64,000 bases of DNA. Source: Eoetvoesia sp035555955 (GTDB taxonomy: Bacteria; Pseudomonadota; Gammaproteobacteria; Burkholderiales; Burkholderiaceae_B). Positions 53,197 through 63,014 of the stretch are shown in pieces. A model generated the notes under the pieces. It saw only the letters and a program-made list of their open reading frames with translations, did no database searches and had not been told where the DNA came from. Both the position numbers and the translations under genes were made by a program. How positions within the stretch are numbered: the stretch's first letter is position 1; each line of letters opens with the position of its first letter. The stretch lies in assembly GCF_035555955.1 (NCBI RefSeq), contig NZ_DATMGA010000070.1, positions 1-64,000 of the forward strand, read 5' to 3'.

Positions 53197-53583
53197 ATGG
53201 CACGCCTGCGGCATTTTGCAATTTGCGTCAACGACCTCGAAGCAGCGGCCCGCTTCTACCAAACGGTCTTCGGACTGGAGCGCGTCGGCGAAGAAATCCT
53301 GGACATCGGCTCGGGCATCTACCTGAGCGACGGCGTCGTCAACCTGGCCCTGCTCAAGGGCACCCCCGGCGCAAGCAGCAGCGACTTCGTCGGCGCGCAT
53401 CACTTCGGCTTCATCGTCGACGATACCGAAGCCATGAGAAAAGCCATCGAAGAAAACGGCGGCTCGTTCTTCTTCAGCCTTGGCGACCCGGCCAAGCAGA
53501 ATTTCGAACTCAAGTTCAAGGACCCCGACGGCATCATCTTCGACATTTCCGGCAAGGGGTGGCAGGGCACCGGCAAGACATAG
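53197..53583 (+). CDS. VOC-family (glyoxalase/dioxygenase fold) protein
   Basis: 128 residues, start MARLRHFAICVNDLEAAARFYQTVFGLERVG at 53197 behind CCGGAGCACTCACC. Two beta-alpha-beta-beta-beta modules are visible; potential metal ligands are His6, His near GAHHFGFIVDD and Glu near QNFELKFKDPDGIIFDI. VOC members include lactoylglutathione lyases and ring-cleavage enzymes; no specific function can be assigned. It follows the hydrolase by 31 bases. Confidence 0.8.
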   Translation: MARLRHFAICVNDLEAAARFYQTVFGLERVGEEILDIGSGIYLSDGVVNLALLKGTPGASSSDFVGAHHFGFIVDDTEAMRKAIEENGGSFFFSLGDPAKQNFELKFKDPDGIIFDISGKGWQGTGKT

Positions 53584-53624
53584 CCGGGCCCACGGACATC
53601 TCTGCGACCGATACGCCTGCCGGC

Positions 53625-54698
<1,074 letters not shown>

Positions 54699-54711
54699 TG
54701 CAATTCCTTTG

Positions 54712-55134
54712 TTAAATATAATCACCATCAAAGCAGCCGCCTTCCCGCGCCTCCTCTCGTACCACCGGCCTGAAATGCCTGACCCAGGTGCCTGGCTGTA
54801 TATACAGCCCCAGCAAGGCCTTCCATTGAGGGTATACCGCCGACTCCCGAAACCCTTCGATATGATGGGATAAGGACTCCCATTCAACTACCAGCGCATA
54901 ATGGCGGGCCGCCTCAAGACATTTTGTCAGACAATGCGAGCGATATCCAGGCGCATTTTCAAGCAACACCACAGCTTCGGAAAACGCCGACTCGAAGCGC
55001 TCGGCAATGCCTTCGTCATCTTTCAATACAAGCAGCGCCAACTCGAAAACACCGCCTTCTTGATGCGACTCTCCCAGAGTAAAACCAGGCGCCCTAAAAA
55101 TTTTTTTTCGCTTATTCTTGACACCCAGGCTCAT
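54712..55134 (-). CDS. Antibiotic biosynthesis monooxygenase (ABM)-fold protein
   Basis: 140 residues; the core FELALLVLKDDEGIAERFESAFSEAVVLLENAPGYRSHCLTKCLEAARHYALVVEWESLSHHIEGFRESAVYPQWKALLGLYI matches the dimeric ABM ferredoxin-like fold, with extra basic N-terminal residues (MSLGVKNKRKKIFRAPG). The start overlaps the GH88 stop as ATGA, so it is translationally coupled to it. It lies 14 bases before hpd on the same strand. Function unknown. Confidence 0.75.
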   Translation of the reverse strand: MSLGVKNKRKKIFRAPGFTLGESHQEGGVFELALLVLKDDEGIAERFESAFSEAVVLLENAPGYRSHCLTKCLEAARHYALVVEWESLSHHIEGFRESAVYPQWKALLGLYIQPGTWVRHFRPVVREEAREGGCFDGDYI

Positions 55135-56282
55135 TCAACTATCCGGCCGGTTTTCAAATAATACAGCGCAAACAGTAGGTAAGCCGTTCCCCAGATCAAC
55201 TCGCTTCGATTCGCGTAAGCCTTGGGCTGATTGAAACACCCTTCAAGAAGAATACCGGCCGGCTTGTTATCATTGCCGTCCTGATTCGTCACATAATTCA
55301 ACAGCCCATCGATAAAGGACTCGGTAAGATCTGAGACCTCCTTCGCCTCGCGCGGCAATGGCTGCAATATGGAAATCCGCGCCAACTGCTCGGCAACAAT
55401 CGCCGCTGCCGATGTATCCAACGGCACTTTCTGCGGTGATTCCTTTATCTTGGGATCCTTGAAATCCCATGGCGGAATCCGATGCTCATTCGAATTGGAA
55501 ATCCAATAACCCAGCAATTTTTTCCCCATCGCCAGATAACGTGGTTCACGAAGCTCTTCCCAGGCGCGCAAGTAGCCGGCAATCGCCCAGGCCTGCCCGC
55601 GAGACCAGCAACTGTCGTCATGCGCACCGAGCAGCGTATAGTGCCTCAGTTTTTTACCAGTTCGGGCATCGTAGTCTATGAACTCAAGCGTAGAGCCATC
55701 ATCAAGGACAAAGTCACGAATGGACAGGTCAAGATGCTTACGCGCACCTTCGATAAATGTACTGTCCCCGGTTTCCTTGTACGCCCACCAGTCGAGAATC
55801 AGATTGGGATGAACATTGTCAATACAGACCTTGTCCCGCCCAGAAATAGTCGTGGAGCGAACCTGAACCTGAGTGCCGATGGGCATGGCCCCATTGGACG
55901 CCATGGCCATGGATCGGACAGAGTAGGCTCCCGCCAACGCCAACGTACGAAACCTGGACTCGCCAGTCCACGCATATTGTCTCGCAGCGGAATAATAAAA
56001 TCGATGGGCGCGGAACATGTCGTCACGCTCGAGATACTGACGCAACCTCTCCGTACGCGCGGCCGACTCATCAAGCAGATCCTGCCTACCAAGTAGCTCG
56101 CCCGCAATACGCAAACACTCTACCCAATGGCCCCCACACCAATCGCCATCGGAAGTTGTATCCCAAACACCCTGCTCTGGGTCGCTATGATATGGCCATT
56201 CATCACCAATGGCGCTTCTTATGCTCAAAACACGATCGCATAGATTGTCGAGCGCGCTTTGCCAACTTTCTTTGAATTCCAT
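55131..56282 (-). CDS. Glycoside hydrolase family 88-like (unsaturated glucuronyl hydrolase) protein
   Basis: 383 residues of the alpha/alpha six-barrel fold. GDWCGGHWVECLRIAGELLG, DNVHPNLILDWWAYKETGDSTFIEGARKHLD and DDSCWSRGQAWAIAGYLRAWEELREPRYLAMGKKLLGYWISN are typical of unsaturated glucuronyl hydrolases, with catalytic Asp candidates in IDNVHPN and DDSCWSRGQAW. No signal peptide, so it would act on imported disaccharides in the cytoplasm. No polysaccharide lyase is nearby. Codon use looks less GC-biased than neighbours, suggesting transfer. Confidence 0.8.
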   Translation of the reverse strand: MEFKESWQSALDNLCDRVLSIRSAIGDEWPYHSDPEQGVWDTTSDGDWCGGHWVECLRIAGELLGRQDLLDESAARTERLRQYLERDDMFRAHRFYYSAARQYAWTGESRFRTLALAGAYSVRSMAMASNGAMPIGTQVQVRSTTISGRDKVCIDNVHPNLILDWWAYKETGDSTFIEGARKHLDLSIRDFVLDDGSTLEFIDYDARTGKKLRHYTLLGAHDDSCWSRGQAWAIAGYLRAWEELREPRYLAMGKKLLGYWISNSNEHRIPPWDFKDPKIKESPQKVPLDTSAAAIVAEQLARISILQPLPREAKEVSDLTESFIDGLLNYVTNQDGNDNKPAGILLEGCFNQPKAYANRSELIWGTAYLLFALYYLKTGRIVE

Positions 56283-56298
56283 CGCATTGTCCTCAACG

Positions 56299-57444
56299 CT
56301 ATTGAGCCTGGATTATCTGAAACTTCCCGTCCTTGACCTGAACCATGACCCTGGCCTGGCTGTTGAAGCCATTATGATCTGTTGGTGACATCGAGACTAC
56401 GCCATTGCTAACCGGAAGATTTTTTATGCTCTCGAGCGAGTCACGCAAAGCCGCACGGAATTTGGCCGTTCCTGGAGTTGCCTTTGCAAGCGCCGACGGA
56501 GCGGCTGCTTTCAACAGCAACGCAGCATCCCATAAATGCGCCGCGAAGTTCGTGCGCGTATTGACACCATACTTCCCTTCATACGCACGCACGAATGCCA
56601 TCGCCTGGGCCTTGCCGGGAAATGCATCGGGAAGCTGTTCTGCCACAACAATAGGGAAGGCTGGCATGATTGCACCTTCGGCGGCCTTTCCAGCCATACG
56701 GATGAAATCGGGCGTGGCAGTCGCGTGCGTATGATATATAGGCCCTTTATAGCCTCGGTCAACGATTGCCAATTGAGGCACTGCCGCCGCTGCGGAAGTC
56801 GCACCCACAACCACCGCATCGGGTTTGGCGGCGACCACCTTCAGGGCTTGCGACAGCACCGACGTATCGGTACGGTTGAACCGCTCGACGGCCACAATAC
56901 GGATATTCGCCGCCTTTGCCGCTTTGCTGATCGCCTGAAGCCAGGTCTCACCCAGCGAATCGGAAAAACCGATAAAGCCTATGGTTTTGCCACCATTTGC
57001 CTTGATACGCTCGACAACGCCATCCGCGGCAATCTGGAACGACCACGGAGACTTGAAGCTCCATTTTTCCTGCTCCGGCGGCAAGTCGAATGCGGCCAGA
57101 CCAATATGCGGTGTTTGCGTCTCCAATGCCACCCCGGCGACGGCAATGGTTCCTGGTGTCGCCGTAGAACCGATCAAAAGGTCGACTTTGTCCTCGAAAA
57201 CCAATTTCTTCGCGTTCTTCACCGCATTCGTCGGGTCGGTTCCATCATCGAGAACGATATATCGTACCTTTTCCCCTCCTATCTCCGTCGGGAGGAGAGG
57301 CACCGTATTTTTCTGGGGCAAACCCGCTGATGCCGCCGGGCCTGTCAAAGCAAGCGTAATGCCCACCTTTATATCAGCATGAGCTACGGTAACCGTTGCA
57401 AGCGCTAGAACTGCAATCGCCGCTGACTGCTTGAAAAATTCCAT
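56299..57444 (-). CDS. Orphan Liv-type ABC transporter binding protein
   Basis: 381 residues with signal peptide MEFFKQSAAIAVLALATVTVAHA before DIKVGITLALTGPAASAGLPQKNTVPLLPTEIGGEKVRYIVLDDGTDPTNAVKNAKKLV, a type-1 periplasmic binding protein. It lies 16 bases upstream of the GH88 gene on the same strand, and no permease or ATPase genes accompany it. It may use another Liv-type channel, for example one of those in this window. It is divergent from a MarR gene across 154 bases. Confidence 0.88.
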   Translation of the reverse strand: MEFFKQSAAIAVLALATVTVAHADIKVGITLALTGPAASAGLPQKNTVPLLPTEIGGEKVRYIVLDDGTDPTNAVKNAKKLVFEDKVDLLIGSTATPGTIAVAGVALETQTPHIGLAAFDLPPEQEKWSFKSPWSFQIAADGVVERIKANGGKTIGFIGFSDSLGETWLQAISKAAKAANIRIVAVERFNRTDTSVLSQALKVVAAKPDAVVVGATSAAAAVPQLAIVDRGYKGPIYHTHATATPDFIRMAGKAAEGAIMPAFPIVVAEQLPDAFPGKAQAMAFVRAYEGKYGVNTRTNFAAHLWDAALLLKAAAPSALAKATPGTAKFRAALRDSLESIKNLPVSNGVVSMSPTDHNGFNSQARVMVQVKDGKFQIIQAQ

Positions 57445-57598
57445 CTTGTCTCCTCGGTGGGTTTATTATCAATCCAATTACTTTCATTTGTAAGTATATT
57501 ATCGAGCTTCGAAGAAAGTTGCAAGCATCGTTTCGCAACGATCAGGAACACATTACGCTTACAATCGCCCTACCCCATTCCACCGTATAAAGACCACT

Positions 57599-58102
57599 AT
57601 GGTTCCAAAAAAAGACAGAAATCGCCGTACCGAATTGGCACCTCAAAGCGAGGCGAGCCACCAGCTTGATGAGTTGAAGCTCGACGACTATCTCCCTTAT
57701 CAATTCTCGGTGTTGTCCGGCTACCTTAGTCAAGTTTTGATGAGCCAATACGGCGAACCATTCAACCTAACAATCCCAGAATGGAGGGTCGTTGCCTTTC
57801 TTGGCAACAAAGTCGGTCTGTCGGCAGGAGAGATTTCCGAAAGCACCAGACTGGACGAGGTAGCCATCCACCGAGCCGTGAAGTGCCTGCTTAAGAAAGG
57901 CCTTCTGACTCGTACGATCGCGAACGATGATAAGCGGCGCAAGCCGCTTGCCTTGACCAAACAGGGCCAGCGGGTTTTTCTAGCCATAACACCGCTTGCC
58001 CTGGAACTCGAAAGAGACATGCTGAATTGCCTTAGCAGCCGCGAAGCGGCGGCGCTAAGAAAAATCATGGCGAAACTGAAAAAAGATTTTCTAGGTGGCT
58101 AG
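57599..58102 (+). CDS. MarR-family transcriptional regulator
   Basis: 167 residues. The winged helix is LTIPEWRVVAFLGNKVGLSAGEISESTRLDEVAIHRAVKCLLKKGLLTRTIANDDKRRKPLALTKQGQRVF, flanked by dimerisation helices. It is divergent from the orphan binding protein/GH88/ABM genes; a TTACTTTCATTTGTAAGTA dyad lies between them around 57477-57495 and is a candidate operator. Base composition is lower in GC than the flanks. Confidence 0.87.
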   Translation: MVPKKDRNRRTELAPQSEASHQLDELKLDDYLPYQFSVLSGYLSQVLMSQYGEPFNLTIPEWRVVAFLGNKVGLSAGEISESTRLDEVAIHRAVKCLLKKGLLTRTIANDDKRRKPLALTKQGQRVFLAITPLALELERDMLNCLSSREAAALRKIMAKLKKDFLGG

Positions 58103-58163
58103 CGCGCTATCTCGGCGGCCCGAACGGCTATATGCGCGGCCTTTGCCCGGGAGCTTTCGACAC

Positions 58164-58355
58164 TTACCGGCGGGCCCGCGGGCGGCGGCATAGCGCCCAG
58201 GCGCAAATCAGCACGGGCACGCCCAGCCCGATCCAGGCCACCCCATCATGCCAGCCGTCGCCCAGCAACCCCGCGACCAGCCCGACAAGAGTCATCACAG
58301 CCAGCGCCGCAGGCCAGCGGAATATGCGGCCATAGCCCCGCGCAGGCGGCCTCAC
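58164..58355 (-). CDS. Small membrane protein coupled to the PepSY gene
   Basis: 63 residues from a GTG start at 58355 that overlaps the PepSY stop as GTGA. Sequence has two hydrophobic stretches (FRWPAALAVMTLVGLVAGLLGDG and GVAWIGLGVPVLICAWAL) and a basic C-terminus RRPRARR. Tiny two-helix proteins commonly accompany PepSY siderophore-reductase-like genes. Function unknown. Confidence 0.65.
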   Translation of the reverse strand: MRPPARGYGRIFRWPAALAVMTLVGLVAGLLGDGWHDGVAWIGLGVPVLICAWALCRRPRARR

Positions 58356-59497
58356 GACAATGCCCCTTTGTGCACACGGCCCGCGCCCGCAGCCAGGGCC
58401 ACCGCGCGGGGCTTGCGCAGCCACAAATACAAACCGCTGCCCAGCACCACAATAGTAATCAGATCCAGCAGCGCCCAGAGTATCTTCATGGGCATGCCGC
58501 CGTAATCGCCGAAGTGCAGGGGCTGGGACATATAAAGCGTATTCAGGTACCAGGGCGGCGGCACGCTGCCGACCACCTTGCCGGTAAGCGCATCGGCCAG
58601 CACGGGTTGATACAGCCGCGACGTCAGCGGAGTATTGCCCCGCATGTAAATCGCGTAATGATGCGGCGTGCTGCTTATCGTGCCCGGAAACGCCACGAAG
58701 CTGATGGTCATGCCCGGTTCAGCGGCCTGCGCCGCCTTGGCGGCAAGCTCGAGCGACGCCAGGGCATCGGGGGAAGGCGGCTTGCCGTCCTTGTACTGCG
58801 CCAGCCACGGCGCAAGATGCGTGCTCTGCCAATAGCCGACCAGCGGCACGGACAAAGTATTGACTACCCCTGTCAGGCCGACCACCAGCGCCCAGCCCAG
58901 CGTGACAATGCCCAGCACATTGTGCAGATCCAGCCACCGGACGCGCGCCGAGCGCCCGCTGCGTACCGTGCCGAACTCCAGCTTGCGCATGAACGGGGCA
59001 TACAGAACCACCCCCGACACGAGGGCCAGAACAAGCAGCAACCCCATGAAGCCCAGAAACAGCATGCCCGGCACGCCGGCGAACAAGTCGATGTGCAGGC
59101 GCGTCATCCAGAACATGAAGCCCTGGTTGAAATCGGGAGCGCCCAATAGCCTGGCGGTGCGGGCATCGACCAACGCCACGTCGAAACGCTCGGTTTCGTT
59201 CAGCTTGTCAGCCAGCGATACGTACCAGAACGTATCGTCGTCCGGCTCCTGGCTAAGGTACAGCACTGGCTTGCCCGGAAAACGCGCCTTGGCCGTTTCC
59301 AGCACCTTGTCGATACTGGCCCGCGGCGTATCCGCCGGCATTTGCGGAGCTTCCACTTCCGTTCCCAGCAAATGGCCGATCTCATGATGAAAAATCAGCG
59401 GCAAGCCGGTCAGGCACAACAGCAGCATGAAAACGGTGCAGACCAGGCTGCTCCATTTATGCAGCCAAGCCCAGTATCGCAAGGTGGCGGTCTTCAT
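58352..59497 (-). CDS. PepSY-associated membrane protein (siderophore/iron reductase-like)
   Basis: 381 residues with four membrane segments: LVCTVFMLLLCLTGLPLIFHHEIGHLL, GMLFLGFMGLLLVLALVSGVVLYAPFM, VLGIVTLGWALVVGLTGVVNTLSV and ILWALLDLITIVVLGSGLYLWLRKP. PepSY-type periplasmic regions lie between. The pattern matches PiuB/FsqB-like proteins found next to TonB-dependent siderophore receptors, as here, 22 bases after the receptor gene. It probably helps release iron from siderophores at the inner membrane. Confidence 0.87.
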   Translation of the reverse strand: MKTATLRYWAWLHKWSSLVCTVFMLLLCLTGLPLIFHHEIGHLLGTEVEAPQMPADTPRASIDKVLETAKARFPGKPVLYLSQEPDDDTFWYVSLADKLNETERFDVALVDARTARLLGAPDFNQGFMFWMTRLHIDLFAGVPGMLFLGFMGLLLVLALVSGVVLYAPFMRKLEFGTVRSGRSARVRWLDLHNVLGIVTLGWALVVGLTGVVNTLSVPLVGYWQSTHLAPWLAQYKDGKPPSPDALASLELAAKAAQAAEPGMTISFVAFPGTISSTPHHYAIYMRGNTPLTSRLYQPVLADALTGKVVGSVPPPWYLNTLYMSQPLHFGDYGGMPMKILWALLDLITIVVLGSGLYLWLRKPRAVALAAGAGRVHKGALS

Positions 59498-59519
59498 ATC
59501 GAGCCTTCAGCCGGCGGGC

Positions 59520-61703
59520 CTAGAAGCGCATGGTGGCGTTGAGGCTGATGCTGCGCGCGTCGCCCGCCTTGATGTAGTCGGCATACTGATACATCCAGTA
59601 CTTCTTGTCGGCGACGTTGTTCACCGCAAGGCGAAACGTCGTGTCGTAGCCGCTGATCTGCGTGTCGTAGGTCGCGCCGACGTCGACAATCGTATACCCG
59701 CCCACCTTGATATCGTTGGTGGGCCGCAGCATGGTGCTGCCGGTGTATTTGGCATCGGCCGAAATCTTCAGGCCGGAAAGCTGCGGAACGCGATACGAAA
59801 TCCGGGCCGCTGCCACGAACTTCGGCGCTCCCGCCACACGGTTGCCGATATTGGCCGCGCCCCGCTTATATTCGGAATCCAGCAGCATTACGCTGCCGCC
59901 CACGTTCCAGTTGGAACCCAGGCGGGCCGACGCCCCCAGTTCCGCCCCTTGGTAGGTCGACAAGCCGTCCTGCACGAGCTCATTGGCGGCATTGGCATAC
60001 TCCGCCTTCCTCTCGATGCGGAACAATGCCGCGGTCGCCGCCCAGCGTTCGTTCTCCGTCTTCACGCCGACTTCGTATTGCCGGCTTTTCAAGGGGTTGA
60101 GCTGCGCCCCGTAGTTGGCGTAGCCGATGCCCACCGAAGTGCCCTGCTCCAGCGATTCAACGTAGCTCGCGTACGCCATGGTTTGCGGCGCAAGCTTGTA
60201 CATCAAGGCCACGGTCGGCGTAACCACGCCGTTCTTCTTGTATGACGAGTATTCAGCACCGGCGGCGGTAAAGGCCTTTTGATCGTAATTGGTATAGCGC
60301 AGGCCGCCCAGCACCGACCAGCGATCCGTCAATTGCACCGTATCGCTGGCGAAGATGGCTTTCTGGGTAATCTCGGCGCCGCGATACAGGCCCAGGCTGT
60401 TTACGGTGCCGACGCTGTAGAAGGAATTGGTGTTTTGCGTCCACAACGAACCCGTTCCCAGCTTCCCCGGATAGCCGCCGTTCGCATAATTGCCCAGGCT
60501 ATAGTCGTTTTTCTGTTCCTGCCACGATACGCCGATCACGACATCATGCTTGAGCGAACCGGTCTGGAATCGGCCTTGCGCCATCGCCTGCCACAGATTG
60601 AATTGGTAGGCTTCGCCGTAATCCGAGCGGGCGTCATCGTAATTGCCCAGGTCGTCCTGCAAATACAGCACCTCTTCGTTGCGCCGCGTCTTGGTGGACG
60701 ATTGGCTGTAGCTGGTGCTCAACGTCCACTCCGGCGAAATCTCGTATTTCAGCCCCGTGGAATAGAACCGGAAGGCATTGTCGGAATACGTGCCATTGCC
60801 CACCAGGCGCCCATTGTCGTTGCGCACCGGCGAAGGCAGGTTCTGCCCCGCCAGTTCCGAGGTGGTGATGGTGGGCTCGGTGTCGGAAGCCTTTCTGTCC
60901 TGGTAAATGCTCTGGAAATCCCAGGTCAGCTTGTCCATAAGCTTGGCATCCAGCGCCAGTGAAATCGAATCCCGCTTCAGCCGGCCGTCGTTGTTGGTGG
61001 CGCCCTCCTCGTGCGTGGCATTGAGCCGGTAGCCGAACCGGCCATCGTTGCCCGCGCGCCCGCCCAGATCCACGCTTTCGCGCCACAGGCTCTTCGAGGT
61101 GTACCCCAACGTCACGGCGCGCACCGGCTCGTTCGTGGGTTTCTTGGTAACGTAATTGACCAGGCCGCCCGGTGCGCCAAAGCCGTACATGAAGCCCGAT
61201 GCCCCCTTGAGCAGGTCGATCCGCTCGAATTGCTCGTAGGGCAGCGTGGTGACGTAGCTGATGAACGGCTTGCCGTCGATGCGAAAGGAGTTCTGCCAGT
61301 CCAGGTCCAGACCGCGCACGGTCAGGTAGCTGGCCCAGGCGCCGCTCGCGGCGCTGTTGTCGGAGACCGAGGCGTCCAGCATGAAGACATCGCCCAGCTT
61401 GTTCACCTGGCGGGATTCGATGTCGGCGCTGGTCACGACCGACGACGAGAACGGCGTCTCGAGTTGGCTGCGGCTGCCCAGCGCGCCGCTATCCACCGGC
61501 GCCTGAAGATGCTGCAGTGTGTCGTCCACGGCCGTGCCGGTAACCGTCACGGACGGCAGTTGCGTTACGGACTTTGCGGCTGAATCCGCACTTTGCGCCC
61601 AAGCAGCCTGCCCCGCGCCCAGGCCCGCCGCGACCACCACCGCCAGCGGCGTGCGCGTCAATATGGACAGACCTTTCCCTACGTTTCTTCTTGCAGCCGG
61701 CAT
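59520..61703 (-). CDS. TonB-dependent siderophore receptor
   Basis: 727 residues. Signal peptide up to QAAWAQ (about residue 37), then plug domain with ETPFSSSVVTSADIESRQVNKLGDVFMLDASVS and RGLDLDWQNSFRIDGKPFISYVTTLPYEQFERIDLLKGASGFMYGFGAPGGLVNYVTKKP, typical of FhuE/FpvA-type ferric siderophore receptors. The C-terminal barrel ends in ARSISLNATMRF with terminal Phe. No signalling (STN) extension is present. First gene of an iron uptake operon with the PepSY gene. Confidence 0.93.
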   Translation of the reverse strand: MPAARRNVGKGLSILTRTPLAVVVAAGLGAGQAAWAQSADSAAKSVTQLPSVTVTGTAVDDTLQHLQAPVDSGALGSRSQLETPFSSSVVTSADIESRQVNKLGDVFMLDASVSDNSAASGAWASYLTVRGLDLDWQNSFRIDGKPFISYVTTLPYEQFERIDLLKGASGFMYGFGAPGGLVNYVTKKPTNEPVRAVTLGYTSKSLWRESVDLGGRAGNDGRFGYRLNATHEEGATNNDGRLKRDSISLALDAKLMDKLTWDFQSIYQDRKASDTEPTITTSELAGQNLPSPVRNDNGRLVGNGTYSDNAFRFYSTGLKYEISPEWTLSTSYSQSSTKTRRNEEVLYLQDDLGNYDDARSDYGEAYQFNLWQAMAQGRFQTGSLKHDVVIGVSWQEQKNDYSLGNYANGGYPGKLGTGSLWTQNTNSFYSVGTVNSLGLYRGAEITQKAIFASDTVQLTDRWSVLGGLRYTNYDQKAFTAAGAEYSSYKKNGVVTPTVALMYKLAPQTMAYASYVESLEQGTSVGIGYANYGAQLNPLKSRQYEVGVKTENERWAATAALFRIERKAEYANAANELVQDGLSTYQGAELGASARLGSNWNVGGSVMLLDSEYKRGAANIGNRVAGAPKFVAAARISYRVPQLSGLKISADAKYTGSTMLRPTNDIKVGGYTIVDVGATYDTQISGYDTTFRLAVNNVADKKYWMYQYADYIKAGDARSISLNATMRF

Positions 61704-61754
61704 AAAAATCCTGATCGAGTAGATAATTTCGGTCAGGATTATAAATTAATATCG

Positions 61755-61784
61755 AGAATGCAACTAATTCTTATTGATAATAAG
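61755..61784 (-). promoter_or_regulatory. Candidate Fur box upstream of the TonB-dependent receptor
   Basis: An A/T-rich stretch with imperfect hexamer repeats (TAATTC, TTATTG, GATAAT) lies about 55-80 bases upstream of the receptor start, in the position and with the composition expected of a Fur site. The match to the 19-base consensus is only partial. Confidence 0.45.
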
Positions 61785-61801
61785 GTTACGTGCGTGGCCT
61801 T

Positions 61802-62911
61802 TCACAACCCCGATGAGCCCGGCGCAGGCCCCGGCGCCGCAACGGCCTCCCGCCGCAACAACTCGCGCTTGCGATCCACCCCCCAACGGTAGCCTGAAAG
61901 CTGCCCATCGCGCCGCACAACGCGATGGCAGGGAATGGCGACGGCAATGCGGTTGGCCGCGCAGGCCCCCGCAACCGCCCGCACGGCCCTGGGCGCGCCG
62001 ATGCGTTCGGCGATCTCGGCATAGCTTGCCGTAACCCCGGGTGGAATTTCACGCAGCGCCTGCCAGACCCGCTCCTGGAAGGCGGTGCCCCGCACGTCCA
62101 GCGGCAAATCCAGACCTATCGACGGCGCTTCGACAAACCCCACGACCCGGGCCATCAACTGCTCGAAGCCCGCGTCGCCGCCAATCAGTTGCGCCCTGGG
62201 GAATTGATCCTGCAGGCTGCGCACCAACGCATCCGGATCCTCGCCCAGCAAAATGGCGCAAATGCCCCGCTGGCTCTGGGCGGCCAGGATGGCGCCCAGC
62301 GAACACTGACCCACCGCGAACCGGATCACCGCGCCCGTGCCGCCAGCCCGGTAATCGCGCGCTCGCATGCCCAGCAGCCGTTCCGAGGCCTCGTAGAACC
62401 GGCTGTTGGAATTGAACCCCGCGCCATAGATCGCATCCGTAACAGAGGCCCCCGCCACGCTCAACTCCTCACGCAGCTTGCGGGCCCGGTAGGCCGAGGC
62501 ATAGGCCTTGGGCGTCAGCCCCGTTTCCGCCTTGAACACACGATGAAAATGAAAAGGGCTCATGCCGGCCAAGGCCGCCAGCTCGTCCAGATTCGGCGGA
62601 GTCTGGGCGGATTCGATCAGCCGGCAGGCCCGCGCCACGAGCTCCGCCCGCCCCGGGCCTTCGCCGGCCCCAGCCTCCCCGGCACGGCGGCTGGGACGAT
62701 AGCCCGCCGCCTCGGCGCCCTCGGCCGTGTCGAAGAACTCCACGTTCTCGCGCTTTGGCAAACGCGCGGACGAGCCCGGACGACAATACACACCGGTGGT
62801 CCGCACCGCATAAACAAAACAACCGTCCGCCGCCGCATCACGCCGCTGGACGGCCCGCCAACGAGCTTCGTCCGTCGAGTATTCCGCAGAAATCAAAACG
62901 CTGGTATTCAT
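61802..62911 (-). CDS. ada: Ada bifunctional DNA repair protein/regulator with degenerate N-Ada zinc site
   Basis: 369 residues from MNTSVLISAEYSTDEARW (in-frame Mets at 62920 and 62938 are alternatives). N-Ada domain: the nucleophile Cys43 (equivalent of Cys38) is in GVYCRPGSS, but the other three zinc ligands are replaced by Ser47, Ser74 and Ala77 (YRPSRRAG where others have FRPCKRC). An AraC HTH follows (NLDELAALAGMSPFHFHRVFKAETGLTPKAY). The C-terminal O6-methylguanine methyltransferase is intact with Cys328 in AIPCHRVVRRDG. Phosphotriester repair and methyl-switch activation are probably impaired; O6-methylguanine repair is likely retained. Confidence 0.9.
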   Translation of the reverse strand: MNTSVLISAEYSTDEARWRAVQRRDAAADGCFVYAVRTTGVYCRPGSSARLPKRENVEFFDTAEGAEAAGYRPSRRAGEAGAGEGPGRAELVARACRLIESAQTPPNLDELAALAGMSPFHFHRVFKAETGLTPKAYASAYRARKLREELSVAGASVTDAIYGAGFNSNSRFYEASERLLGMRARDYRAGGTGAVIRFAVGQCSLGAILAAQSQRGICAILLGEDPDALVRSLQDQFPRAQLIGGDAGFEQLMARVVGFVEAPSIGLDLPLDVRGTAFQERVWQALREIPPGVTASYAEIAERIGAPRAVRAVAGACAANRIAVAIPCHRVVRRDGQLSGYRWGVDRKRELLRREAVAAPGPAPGSSGL

Positions 62912-63014
62912 GGCTGCCATCCCGAAAACTTGATCCATGGCGACAGCTTAAACCCGAATCCCATCGCAAAGAATCCGATTCTTGCGGTGGAATTTTTTAA
63001 GAATCGAATACAGC

